From assembly GCF_009363715.1 (NCBI RefSeq), contig NZ_CP045407.1:25972-89971 (forward strand): a stretch of 64,000 nt of DNA, in the 5' to 3' direction. Below, in pieces: positions 34,474-42,621 of this stretch (the stretch's first letter is position 1; each line of letters opens with the position of its first letter). A program made the position numbers and the translations under genes. Below the pieces are notes generated by a model. That model worked only from the letters and a program-made list of their open reading frames with translations, ran no database searches and was not told the origin of the DNA. Origin of the DNA: Roseovarius sp. THAF9 (GTDB taxonomy: Bacteria > Pseudomonadota > Alphaproteobacteria > Rhodobacterales > Rhodobacteraceae).

Positions 34474-35925
34474 TTAGATTCCGATGGCGCGGTATGCCTC
34501 CGCAATCCGGTTGATCGATACTGCATATGCAGCCGATCTCAGATCCGTGGCTGGGTCGCGGGGATCGTTCCAGCGCCGCGAAAGCTCGGCATAGGTCGAG
34601 CGCATGATGTCTTCGAGGCCGGAGCGGACGAGATCGATCTCGCGGCGGCCTTGGAAAAACTCCGCCTCGGTCTCCTTGGGAAAGGCGCGGCCAGTCATCA
34701 TCTCGAGCGATCGGGCGAGCGTGCGGTGGCCCTTCTCGTCATAGCGCCGCTCCATCATGCCAAAGGGGATATGGGTAAGGTTCTTGACCCATTCGAAGTA
34801 GCTGACCGCAACGCCGCCGGCATTGGCAAAGAGATCCGGGATGATTACAACGCCTTTCTCTCGCAGGATACGATCGGCCTCAAAGGTTGTGGGCCCGTTC
34901 GCCGCCTCGACGATCAGCCGTGCCTGAAGCTGCCCGGCGTTACTGCCGTGCAGCACCTGTTCCAGCGCCGCCGGGATTAGGATATCGCAGACATCCTCCA
35001 GCCCCTTCGCGCCCTCGACGTCGAAGGTGCCGCCAGCAAATCCCTGCACCCCACCGGTGGCCACGACATGTTTCTTCAGTACCTCGATGTCGAGACCGTC
35101 CGGATTGCGGATCACTCCGTCGCGCTCGATCACTGCGGTGATGCGGCATCCATCGTCTTCGCTGAGGAACTTAGCGGCGTGATAGCCGACATTGCCAAGC
35201 CCTTGGACCACCACCGAGCGCCCTCGTAGGTCGTTGCCCGCAAAGCCCGCTTTTTGTGCATCTTCGGTGTTATAAAAGAAGGCCTGCACCGCGAACTGGA
35301 CGCCGCGGCCTGTGGCTTCGGTGCGCCCCTCGATGCCGTTGCCGCCCAAGGGCTTGCCGGTGACGCAAGCCATGCCGTTAATGTCCTCGGGCTTAAGCCG
35401 ACGGTATTCGTCGGCAATCCACATCATGGTTTGTTCGTTGGTGCCCAAGTCTGGTGCCGGCACGTTCATTCCGGAATTGAGAAACCCGTGCTTGATCAGC
35501 TCCTGCGCAAATCGCCGAGTGATCTTCTCCAGTTCATGTTCTTGCCAATCGCGCGGATCAATCTTAAGCGCGCCCTTGGAGCCGCCGAAGGGCACGCCGA
35601 TCAATGCACACTTGTAGGTCATGAGCGCAGCGAGCGCCTCGACTTCGTCTTGATTTGATGAAAGCGAGTATCGAATGCCGCCCTTTGCTGGATTGTTGTG
35701 GGTCGAATGCACCGCACGCCAGCCGACAAAGGTGTGCATGCGACCGCGTAGACGCACACCAAAGCGGGTGACATATGTGGCATTGCAGGCCTGAATTTTT
35801 TCAGCCAATCCTTCGGTCAGTTTGAGTGACTCGGCAACGGCACAAAATGTTGCGTCAATGTCTGATAGAAAGTTAGGCCCGGATCGCGCGAGTTGCGCCT
35901 TAGGTATATTTTCTGCATCGTCCAA
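34474..35925 (-). CDS. Glu/Leu/Phe/Val dehydrogenase family, probable glutamate dehydrogenase
   Basis: 483 residues. The catalytic lysine lies in PFGGSKGALKID, the substrate-binding region is GWRAVHSTHNNPAKGGIRYS and the Rossmann motif is VVVQGLGNVGYHAAKF. It should interconvert glutamate with 2-oxoglutarate and ammonia using NAD(P). It is the last gene of the minus-strand catabolic operon, or a separate unit, since 168 bp with a palindrome precede it. In a pathway that releases ammonia it could assimilate nitrogen or deaminate an amino-acid product. Confidence 0.88.
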   Translation of the reverse strand: MDDAENIPKAQLARSGPNFLSDIDATFCAVAESLKLTEGLAEKIQACNATYVTRFGVRLRGRMHTFVGWRAVHSTHNNPAKGGIRYSLSSNQDEVEALAALMTYKCALIGVPFGGSKGALKIDPRDWQEHELEKITRRFAQELIKHGFLNSGMNVPAPDLGTNEQTMMWIADEYRRLKPEDINGMACVTGKPLGGNGIEGRTEATGRGVQFAVQAFFYNTEDAQKAGFAGNDLRGRSVVVQGLGNVGYHAAKFLSEDDGCRITAVIERDGVIRNPDGLDIEVLKKHVVATGGVQGFAGGTFDVEGAKGLEDVCDILIPAALEQVLHGSNAGQLQARLIVEAANGPTTFEADRILREKGVVIIPDLFANAGGVAVSYFEWVKNLTHIPFGMMERRYDEKGHRTLARSLEMMTGRAFPKETEAEFFQGRREIDLVRSGLEDIMRSTYAELSRRWNDPRDPATDLRSAAYAVSINRIAEAYRAIGI

Positions 35926-35966
35926 TTTAATATTCCCGCTTACCGATATTGTTTCCGCGATCTCTT

Positions 35967-35985
35967 ATTGGCCAAACAGGCCAAT
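35967..35985. promoter_or_regulatory. Palindromic operator candidate before the glutamate dehydrogenase gene
   Basis: ATTGGCC-AAACA-GGCCAAT is a perfect 7-bp inverted repeat 42 bp upstream of the start, in AT-rich DNA. Size and form fit a dimeric regulator; the nearby GntR/FCD protein is one candidate. Confidence 0.5.
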
Positions 35986-36093
35986 TGTATTTACGCTTTG
36001 TATGTGTTATGATGCTCCCGTTTTGACGTGAGCGACCAATCTTCTACACTCGAAAAAGGCGCGAAGCGACAAGGACAAGAGTGAGGGATTCCA

Positions 36094-36687
36094 TCATCGT
36101 GACGCGATCCCGAAGCACATATGCAATAGAGGTTGCATATCCACGCCATGAGCGGTTGAAGTCTCTTGGTCGTCGAATCCGGCAACAAGTACTGACCCGA
36201 TGCCGGCTTCGGCAGCGTACAACGCCAAATTTTGGGCAAGGCATCCCGCTTCAATGTATGCATACCGTTCACCACGTGACCCAAATGGTGGCTGCTCGGC
36301 AAAGGCCTGTCTGATCTCATTAGAATTCACGTAAAACGTTAAGATCAGTGGCGCTGTTTCAACCCATGGCTGATTACTTAGCGCCGCTTGCCGAAGTTCT
36401 TTACGGAGATCTTTTTGGCAGTGAATCTCGGTATGACCGGTCATGGGGTCGATCGTGTAGGTGCCAGTCTCAGTGCCTTCTACGTTCCCACAAGTTGCAA
36501 TCAGCCTAATAGGGTACAGGGCGTGCGCAGAAGGCGCAGCGCGGCCACCTGATGGTCCGCGTTTACCTTGCGCGATCTGAATAAGGCTATCGACCGTTTC
36601 GAACGGTAGCGGCGTTTCGCTGAATTGCCTTGTCGAACATCTCAATGATAGAACCTCAGATAGGCTTAGCTCTGCGGTGGCGCTCAT
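36094..36687 (-). CDS. SagB-type nitroreductase-fold oxidoreductase
   Basis: 197 residues of the FMN-dependent nitroreductase fold. The start LSLRCSTRQFSETPLPFETVDSLIQIAQG and RAAPSAHALYPIRLIATCGNV match SagB/McbC-like dehydrogenases; AYIEAGCLAQNLALYAAEAGIGSV is the conserved flavin-side helix. Peptide-cyclising partners of SagB are absent, so a small-molecule redox step in the surrounding catabolic pathway is more likely than thiazole formation. It overlaps the CoxG-like gene by 4 bp. Confidence 0.8.
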   Translation of the reverse strand: MSATAELSLSEVLSLRCSTRQFSETPLPFETVDSLIQIAQGKRGPSGGRAAPSAHALYPIRLIATCGNVEGTETGTYTIDPMTGHTEIHCQKDLRKELRQAALSNQPWVETAPLILTFYVNSNEIRQAFAEQPPFGSRGERYAYIEAGCLAQNLALYAAEAGIGSVLVAGFDDQETSTAHGVDMQPLLHMCFGIASR

Positions 36688-37157
36688 TTAAGTTCTCCAA
36701 ATGATGCATGCACAAAATTGCCATTCAGGACTTCGGCGAAGTTCTCAAAAAAGTTATCTGAAAGCTTCTGAACAGTAGAGTTGAGCATACGGCTTCCCAG
36801 TTGCGCGACTTTCCCACCTATTTTGGCATCAACTGTATAGCTTAGCGCCGTACCGCCACTCACTTCTTCGAGCGATACGTCGGCGGCGCCACGGGCAAAG
36901 CCGGCAACGCCTCCCTTTCCTTCACCTTCGACGCGATAACGCTTGAGCGGCTCTATCTGCTTGATGTTCACATCACCAGCAAAGCGAGCCTTTACCGGAC
37001 CGACTTTCAGCGTGACTGTAGCGGCATAAGCACCGTCGTCATGTTTCTTGACGCTCTCGCAGCCTGGTATGCAATGGGCAAGGACCACTTCACTATTCAA
37101 TGCTTCCCAGACGGCCGCTGGCGTCGCGTTAAGAGTGTATTGACCTTCAAACTGCAT
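36684..37157 (-). CDS. CoxG-like SRPBCC protein
   Basis: 157 residues of the START/SRPBCC fold in the CoxG subgroup (FEGQYTLNATPAAVWEALNSEVVLAHCIPGCESV; ALSYTVDAKIGGKVAQLGSRML). CoxG proteins accompany molybdenum hydroxylases of the CO-dehydrogenase family and can tether or mature them. Here the hydroxylase subunits are on the other strand 7 kb away, which ties the two operons together functionally. It overlaps both neighbours by 4 to 11 bp. Confidence 0.85.
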   Translation of the reverse strand: MQFEGQYTLNATPAAVWEALNSEVVLAHCIPGCESVKKHDDGAYAATVTLKVGPVKARFAGDVNIKQIEPLKRYRVEGEGKGGVAGFARGAADVSLEEVSGGTALSYTVDAKIGGKVAQLGSRMLNSTVQKLSDNFFENFAEVLNGNFVHASFGELK

Positions 37158-38106
37158 GTTTCATCTCCTTGAGGGGTGCGGGACGCTGAAAATCGGAACC
37201 ATGCGCCGCCCCGATCAGGGATTTCACATCGTCGATTCCCTTTTCCACAAGCCAAGTCTCGAGATCCACAAGCGCCCGAGGCAAAGCCATCGGATCAACG
37301 TACGAGACAGTTCCAAAGGCAACGGCAGCGGCACCCGCCGCCATGAATTCGATCACGTCCTTGTAATTAGCGACACCACCCATGCCGAAGATCGGCAGAC
37401 TGATCGAACGATACAGTGTCCACACCATGTACACTGCCATTGGTTTGATCGCTGGGCCAGATAGTGCACCGACGCCATTGCCTATCATGGGTTTCAGAGT
37501 TTCTATGTCGATGCACATAGCGCGTGGCGCATTGACCAGTGCGACCGCATCCGCTCCAGCTGCTTCGATGGCTTGCGCCACGGATACTAGCGACGAATAG
37601 TCAGGCGCGAGTTTAGCCACTAAGGGGAGGTCTGTTTCTTGCCGCGCGCGTTTCACCAGTTTGTAAGCGGCGTCCGGGTCATATCCAAAGTCTAGTCCAC
37701 CCTGTTTCAAGTTGGGGCAAGACAGGTTGAGTTCCAGTCCTTGGAAGGCGTTCAATGCGGACGCACGCGCGACAACTTCGGCGTACTCCACTTCGGTTCG
37801 ACCGATGACGCTCTGAATGACAGGGACTGGCAAATCGCGTAGGCGAGGAGCGTCCACGGCTTCGAACTGTTCCCAAGAAATCGACGGAATGCCGACAGAA
37901 CTGTGCAACCCCGACGGCACTTCGATTACACGGCGCGGCGGGTTGCCTGGCCATTCAATAGGACGGACCGTCTTGGGTACTAGCACGCCCATGGTTTCGA
38001 CAGGGAAAAACTGATTGAAGTTCCCATGATGGCCGTAGGTGCCAGACCCTACGGTCAGTGGGTTCTTCATTTCGATGCCGGCAATATTTATGCTGAGATC
38101 AGGCAT
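37147..38106 (-). CDS. Dihydroorotate dehydrogenase-like flavoprotein (class 1B type)
   Basis: 319-residue FMN TIM-barrel enzyme from the ATG at 38106. Motifs include KNPLTVGSGTYG, LELNLSCPNLKQGG with the class 1 active-site region, PLVAKLAPD, and the phosphate-binding GMGGVANYKDVIEFMAAGAAAVAFGT. It pairs with a PyrK-like subunit directly upstream (8-bp overlap), the class 1B arrangement. The catabolic neighbourhood suggests it reduces or oxidises a cyclic amide or pyrimidine-like compound rather than serving pyrimidine synthesis, but true dihydroorotate activity is not excluded. Confidence 0.85.
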   Translation of the reverse strand: MPDLSINIAGIEMKNPLTVGSGTYGHHGNFNQFFPVETMGVLVPKTVRPIEWPGNPPRRVIEVPSGLHSSVGIPSISWEQFEAVDAPRLRDLPVPVIQSVIGRTEVEYAEVVARASALNAFQGLELNLSCPNLKQGGLDFGYDPDAAYKLVKRARQETDLPLVAKLAPDYSSLVSVAQAIEAAGADAVALVNAPRAMCIDIETLKPMIGNGVGALSGPAIKPMAVYMVWTLYRSISLPIFGMGGVANYKDVIEFMAAGAAAVAFGTVSYVDPMALPRALVDLETWLVEKGIDDVKSLIGAAHGSDFQRPAPLKEMKHAV

Positions 38107-38893
38107 TGACAACCTCCCAGGTGTTGAAGACAGGGCCATAGTGGCAAACTTCGCGATAGGCTTTCTTTTCGCCTGCGGGATCGAGGTTCACCTCGATTAC
38201 GCAGCCGTGACAGTCTCCAAATCCACAGGCCATATGCTGCTCCATCGCGGATTGCGCCGGGATGTTCAACTTTCGCGCCAACGTGTCGGCAGCGCGGATC
38301 AGGCGGTTGGAGCCACAAACATAGATGGCGTCAAAGTCAATCTTCGAAGCCTCGGCCAAAAGGTGGTCGGTAACCATGGTGACCCCGCCTGGTTGATCGT
38401 CGGAATGTAGGAACACCATGCCGCCATGATGCGAGAAAATTTCGGTGCCGACGATGTTGTCGCGGGTTCGGGCGCTGAGGAAAGCGTGGGAGGTAATGCC
38501 TCGGCTTGCGGCAAGATCTGCAAGCGTTGGCAGCGCAGCGATTCCGATCCCACGGCCGACGAGTGCAATGGTCCGCGCTTCGGCAGGTAAATCGTACCCG
38601 GTGCCAAGGGGCCCGATCAGATCGCAGGTTGTTCCAGGACGAAGGGTATCACGCATTAGGCGACAGCCTTCGCCCACGAGTTTGTAAGCGACCTGAAGGC
38701 GGGTCCTGTCGGAACTCACGCGATAGACGCTGAACGGGCGGCGCAAAAAGGGGCCATGCTCTCCGCTGACGCGAATATTGACGAATTGCCCCGGTTCGAG
38801 AGCAGCCGAAATGCTTGGGGCATCGACTTGAAGAAGCCAGTATTCCCCTGTCAGCGGTTCATTCGACACCACTGATGCGTTGATTTGTTCCAT
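38099..38893 (-). CDS. PyrK-like FAD/[2Fe-2S] electron-transfer subunit
   Basis: 264 residues from the ATG at 38893 with AAGGAG upstream. Order: FAD-binding barrel (PFSVYRVSS), NAD-binding region (IALVGRGIGIAALPTLADLA), then a C-terminal cysteine cluster (EQHMACGFGDCHGCVIEV plus a later CHYG) for a [2Fe-2S] centre. It passes electrons between NAD(H) and the dihydroorotate-dehydrogenase-like partner. First gene of the minus-strand operon; its control region carries the ATACA repeat element. Confidence 0.87.
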   Translation of the reverse strand: MEQINASVVSNEPLTGEYWLLQVDAPSISAALEPGQFVNIRVSGEHGPFLRRPFSVYRVSSDRTRLQVAYKLVGEGCRLMRDTLRPGTTCDLIGPLGTGYDLPAEARTIALVGRGIGIAALPTLADLAASRGITSHAFLSARTRDNIVGTEIFSHHGGMVFLHSDDQPGGVTMVTDHLLAEASKIDFDAIYVCGSNRLIRAADTLARKLNIPAQSAMEQHMACGFGDCHGCVIEVNLDPAGEKKAYREVCHYGPVFNTWEVVNA

Positions 38894-38915
38894 GATGACC
38901 TCGTCTCCTTGAGTA

Positions 38916-38942
38916 TTGGATACAAAAATACACAAATACACA
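38916..38942. promoter_or_regulatory. ATACA-repeat element, copy 1 (PyrK-like operon)
   Basis: 27 bp beginning TTGGATACA with three ATACA units at exact 8-bp spacing. It matches 24 of 27 bases with the copy at 40930-40956. It lies 23 bp upstream of the PyrK-like start, where a regulator or promoter would act. Confidence 0.7.
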
Positions 38943-39008
38943 GTGAGTGCAAGGTGCAAAAAAGGCCGGTGTGAATCGCACCGGCCTTCCTAGGTGGCTT
39001 TGCTGGGA

Positions 39009-39668
39009 TCAGGCGAGCGTTGCGATATTGTCCACGTTCTGCCTGACGTGCGCGCGCACGACATTTTCTACCGCTTCGGTATCTCCGATCTTCACGGTGT
39101 CAACAATGGTTCTGTGTTCGAGTCCCGCAATTTCGAATTCGCGGGACTCTGCGTAGAACTTACGGAAGTAGGGGCGCAGCATAAGGCGCATACGTTGTGC
39201 CTCCTGAATTAGAAGAGGTTTCTCACAGCAGGCGGTCAGATAATTGTGGAACTCATCATGTGCGGTGATCCACGCCGATAAATCTTCTTGTACATTGTCC
39301 ATCCGCCAAAGAAGATGCTCAAGTTCGGAAATTTGGGTTGGACCAATAAATGGGAGCGCCATACGTGCCGCTAAACCTTCGAGAACTGCCCGCATTTCAA
39401 TCAACTCAATAACTTCTTCCGTAGTAAACTCCGCGACCGAGGCGCCCCGATTGGCGACGATCGTCACAACGCCGTCGCCTTCGAGTTGCCGAAGTGCATC
39501 GCGTACTGGCATCCGGCTAATCCCTAGATCTTCTGCCACAGCTTCCGTCGCAACCCGCATTCCGGGCACTAGCTCGCCAGAAAGGATTGCCTCGAGAATA
39601 TAGTGATAAGCGCGCTCGATCGGCGACATTTTCTTTGATAAATAGTGTTCTCGTGCCACTGTAAGCAT
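39009..39668 (-). CDS. GntR-family regulator with FCD ligand-binding domain
   Basis: 219 residues: winged HTH at about 15-80 (LVPGMRVATEAVAEDLGISRMPVRDALRQLEGDGVV) and an all-helical FCD domain (EVIELIEMRAVLEGLAARMAL; ITAHDEFHNYLTACCEK with metal-type histidines). It follows the M20 hydrolase gene by 45 bp and is probably co-transcribed with it. It is the natural candidate for binding the repeats at 38916 and 40930 and for sensing the pathway substrate. Confidence 0.88.
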   Translation of the reverse strand: MLTVAREHYLSKKMSPIERAYHYILEAILSGELVPGMRVATEAVAEDLGISRMPVRDALRQLEGDGVVTIVANRGASVAEFTTEEVIELIEMRAVLEGLAARMALPFIGPTQISELEHLLWRMDNVQEDLSAWITAHDEFHNYLTACCEKPLLIQEAQRMRLMLRPYFRKFYAESREFEIAGLEHRTIVDTVKIGDTEAVENVVRAHVRQNVDNIATLA

Positions 39669-39713
39669 CCTGTGTGGGTCTGGTTCGAACTGCAGAAACG
39701 GTCCGGTTGAACT

Positions 39714-40886
39714 TTAACCTGCCTCCAAGCATTCGCAAATAAGCTCGTAGTAGACCTGTGCGATACCGACAAGGTCTTGGACGAGAACGCTTTCTTCGTC
39801 CGAGTGAAACTGGCCTACCTCGCCAGGTCCAAGCATCACCGCTTCGGCCCCCGCACGGGAGAAGAAGCCCGCATCTAGTGCGAAGTTGCATGCAAAAGTC
39901 TCGGCCTCTTTGTAACCCGAGCGGGAAAAGGCGGCTTTCAGTTTCTTAGCGAATGTTCCGTTCGGGTCCAGTTCGTTCGGATACATGATCGGACCTTGTT
40001 CGAAGTCCAGGGTCCATGGTTCTTGGATTCTGATTCTCCTAGTCAGGGCTTCGTAGGCTTCTTCTGGCGATTCACCAGGCAGGACGCGCCTGTCATAAGT
40101 AATAGTCGCAGTGTCCGGCACCGTGTGGGTGGCATTTGGCAGGGTCTTCAGCGCGGTGGGAGTTAGCGTCGCAGGGCCGAAAACAGGATGATCCGCGACG
40201 CCGAGATCAAATGTTTCGAGGTTTTCAAGAATATGGCGAGCGCCGGACAAGGCGTTGATCCCATTCCAGGGCGACGATGAGTGCGCCGCTTTGCCGTGGA
40301 CGTGAATGTCGAAGTCCACCCGGCCCTTGTTCCCCGTCGCGATTTTACTGTCGGTCCCGATACAGATGCAGGCAAAGTCCGGCATTTCGCCGATGTTTTT
40401 CATCGCGGCGCGCACGGCATCATGGCGTCCGGTTTCGCCGGCAGTTGTCAGGACTACGGTCAGACGACCTTTGAGCTTATCTTCGGCGATTGCTTGGGCT
40501 AGCGCAGCTAGCACTGCGGTCAAAGCGGTCTTTTGTTCGGCCACGCCGCGGCCGCGAACAGCCGGGCCGTGCGCGGTTTCGATCAACCGCGGCGTAAACG
40601 GATCGGTCATCCGATTCGCTGGATGCGTCATTGCGTAAGCTACGAACAGCAGGGAGGCCCCGGCATCCCTCGGTCCTGCTTGGGCGATCAGGTTGCCGTG
40701 ATTATCGAAGTGAACGTCTGCACCGACCTCCTTGAAGCGCGGAGCAGCACATTTCCGGATGAAGTCATGAATTTTAGGGTCTTCTTCCAGCAAATCAGTC
40801 TGTTGGCTGGGAAAAGATACGAAGCTTTTTAGCTGTTCGATCAGAGCCGCTTCGCTCAGAAATGAAGGTGTTTGTTGTTGTGGCAT
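39714..40886 (-). CDS. M20-family metallohydrolase with unusual metal-site residues
   Basis: 390 residues of the ArgE/DapE/carboxypeptidase type. The fold is clear: a lid domain with KGRVDFDIHVHGKAAHSSSPWNGINAL and the C-terminal VMLGPGEVGQFHSDEESV. The usual first metal motif GHxD reads VAYAMTHPAN, the Asp bridging motif reads GRGVAEQK and the EE motif reads TAGETGR. It may have a changed metal site or a different reaction. It is divergent from the TRAP transporter and shares its control region. The substrate is unknown; an N-acyl or amide bond is expected. Confidence 0.8.
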   Translation of the reverse strand: MPQQQTPSFLSEAALIEQLKSFVSFPSQQTDLLEEDPKIHDFIRKCAAPRFKEVGADVHFDNHGNLIAQAGPRDAGASLLFVAYAMTHPANRMTDPFTPRLIETAHGPAVRGRGVAEQKTALTAVLAALAQAIAEDKLKGRLTVVLTTAGETGRHDAVRAAMKNIGEMPDFACICIGTDSKIATGNKGRVDFDIHVHGKAAHSSSPWNGINALSGARHILENLETFDLGVADHPVFGPATLTPTALKTLPNATHTVPDTATITYDRRVLPGESPEEAYEALTRRIRIQEPWTLDFEQGPIMYPNELDPNGTFAKKLKAAFSRSGYKEAETFACNFALDAGFFSRAGAEAVMLGPGEVGQFHSDEESVLVQDLVGIAQVYYELICECLEAG

Positions 40887-40929
40887 AGGTTTGGCCCCTA
40901 GGTTTTGAAATCAAGTCTTGCATCTCACA

Positions 40930-40956
40930 TTGGATACATTAATACATAAATACACA
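40930..40956. promoter_or_regulatory. ATACA-repeat element, copy 2 (M20/GntR and TRAP operons)
   Basis: Same 27-bp pattern and orientation as 38916-38942, with ATACA at positions 5, 13 and 21 of the element. It lies between the divergent M20 gene (start 40886) and dctP (start 41026), so it can serve both. Confidence 0.7.
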
Positions 40957-40975
40957 TTTGCAACCTCGGAACGGC

Positions 40976-40993
40976 TCATGTTGGTCAACATGA
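40976..40993. promoter_or_regulatory. Perfect 18-bp inverted repeat in the dctP leader
   Basis: TCATGTTG-GT-CAACATGA, perfect 8-bp arms, 33 bp before the dctP start. Form fits a GntR/FCD operator (TTGGTCAA core) or a leader hairpin. Confidence 0.5.
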
Positions 40994-41025
40994 CGTCGAC
41001 AAACAAAAAAGTAGGAGATGTACCA

Positions 41026-42060
41026 ATGGGGATTAGAAATATAGCGAAAGCTGGAGCGGTTGCGTTTGCGACCTCTGCGCTTATGGTTGGCGCCGCGTCG
41101 GCGCAGGATACCGTCCTGCGTCTGAGCCACACGACCGCCGAAACGATGGATCAAGGGTCACACGCATGGGCGGTAATCTTCAAGGAAGCAGTGGAAGCGC
41201 AGACGGCTGGTGATATCGAAGTGCGCATCCTCGGCGCCAACGCTGCCGGTGCCGAACGTGAACAGATCGAGAAAACGCAAGCCGGCATCAATCAGATCAC
41301 CATCAACAGTGAAATCCTGATGCCAAGTTTCTTCCCGCCGGCACGGGTCTTGGGCATTCCGTTCCTTTTTAAATCCGACGCTGTGGCGTGGGAAGTGCTG
41401 GACGGCCCCTTTGGCGACGAGTTCGAACAAGCTTGGCAGGAGGCTACGGGTCTACGCGTGCTCAGTATCTTCAACGCTGGTTTCCGCAGTTTCTTTAGCA
41501 GCGATCACCCAGTCCATGGCCCCGCAGATCTGGCCGGGCTCAAGATCCGCACTGGTGAGAACGATGCGCACATTGCCATGGTGAAGGAGCTGGGGGGAAG
41601 TCCGGTACCAATTTCCTGGTCTGAAGTCTACACGTCGCTGCAGCAGGGAGTGGTCGACGGGATGGAGAACCCTCCCGGCCTAGCCTATGCCATGAAGTTT
41701 CATGAGCATCTGGAATATCTGACGCTTGACCGTCACTTGTTCAGCATCCATGCCGCAATGATTAATGAGGGCGCATATCAGTCGCTGACCGATGAGCAAA
41801 AGCAAATCGTTCAGGAAGCGGCGAAGACCGCGAACATCGTTGCTCGCGCCACCGTGCTCTTGGACGAGCGTCATGCGCTCGCGGACTTGGAGGACGCTGG
41901 AATCGAAATCTATTCGCCGACACCGGAAGAATACGCTGAGTTTCGTGATCTCGGGCGCCCGGCTGTCGAGCAGATGGTGCGTGACGAAATCGGTGACGAA
42001 TGGGTGGACACCCTGCTGGGCGCCATTGCCGACGCGGAAGCGAATGTTGGGCAGCCCTAA
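41026..42060 (+). CDS. dctP: TRAP transporter solute-binding protein DctP
   Basis: 344-residue periplasmic binding protein from the ATG at 41026 (GTAGGAGAT upstream). The signal peptide is about 1-25, ending ASAQ. The DctP fold shows GADIE-like VRILGANAAGAEREQIEKTQAG, the ligand arginine region LKIRTGENDAHIAMVKELGGSPVPISWSEVYTSLQQGVVDGMENPP. This family binds organic acids or other carboxylated or N-containing solutes. It heads the transporter-hydroxylase operon. Ligand unknown. Confidence 0.93.
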   Translation: MGIRNIAKAGAVAFATSALMVGAASAQDTVLRLSHTTAETMDQGSHAWAVIFKEAVEAQTAGDIEVRILGANAAGAEREQIEKTQAGINQITINSEILMPSFFPPARVLGIPFLFKSDAVAWEVLDGPFGDEFEQAWQEATGLRVLSIFNAGFRSFFSSDHPVHGPADLAGLKIRTGENDAHIAMVKELGGSPVPISWSEVYTSLQQGVVDGMENPPGLAYAMKFHEHLEYLTLDRHLFSIHAAMINEGAYQSLTDEQKQIVQEAAKTANIVARATVLLDERHALADLEDAGIEIYSPTPEEYAEFRDLGRPAVEQMVRDEIGDEWVDTLLGAIADAEANVGQP

Positions 42061-42101
42061 TCGTGCACCGATAGGCGCAAAATAATAGGAGTGACCCCAG
42101 T

Positions 42102-42605
42102 ATGCTTGGAAAAATCGACAACGCCATCCTGCTTGTGACTAGAAGCGCAGTGGTTCTCTTGCTGGCAGCGATGTTTGGTGCGACGCTTGCCGGGGTCTTC
42201 TTTCGATATGTTTTGAACGATGCGCTCGCCTGGTCCGAGGAGGTCGCCCGCTATTGCATGGTGTGGCTATCCCTTCTCGGCGGAGGGCTCGTCTTTCGGG
42301 GAGGCGGGCATATTGCGGTCGATTTGCTTGTTTCGCGGATCGGATCGCGGACTCTGCGCACCGCGGTGATCCGACTTGCACAGGCCATCGTGGCTGTGGT
42401 GCTCGTAGTCTTGCTTTGGCAGGGATTTGAGTTGATGGGCCGTGGTAAGTATATGACCACCGCGGCACTAAGCTTACCCATGTACATACCCTATGCCGCG
42501 CTTCCAGTTGGTGGGCTCCTGATGCTCTATCACCTTATAGCTGCCGAATTCTTCACGCGCGACGACAACCCTGGGCCTCGGTCCAGGTTTGACGACGCGC
42601 CATAA
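42102..42605 (+). CDS. dctQ: TRAP transporter small permease DctQ
   Basis: 167 residues, four membrane helices, with the DctQ signature VFFRYVLNDALAWSEEVARYCMVWLSLLGGGLVFRGGGHIAVD. It joins DctP to the DctM permease. It begins 41 bp after dctP and its end overlaps the alternative upstream start of dctM. Confidence 0.93.
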   Translation: MLGKIDNAILLVTRSAVVLLLAAMFGATLAGVFFRYVLNDALAWSEEVARYCMVWLSLLGGGLVFRGGGHIAVDLLVSRIGSRTLRTAVIRLAQAIVAVVLVVLLWQGFELMGRGKYMTTAALSLPMYIPYAALPVGGLLMLYHLIAAEFFTRDDNPGPRSRFDDAP

Positions 42606-42621
42606 CTGGGAGACCCGCAAA

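Noticed and set aside
38916..40956. ATACA repeats as a possible CRISPR array
   Set aside because: Units of 5 bases with 3-base spacers in only two places; this is operator-like, not repeat-spacer structure.
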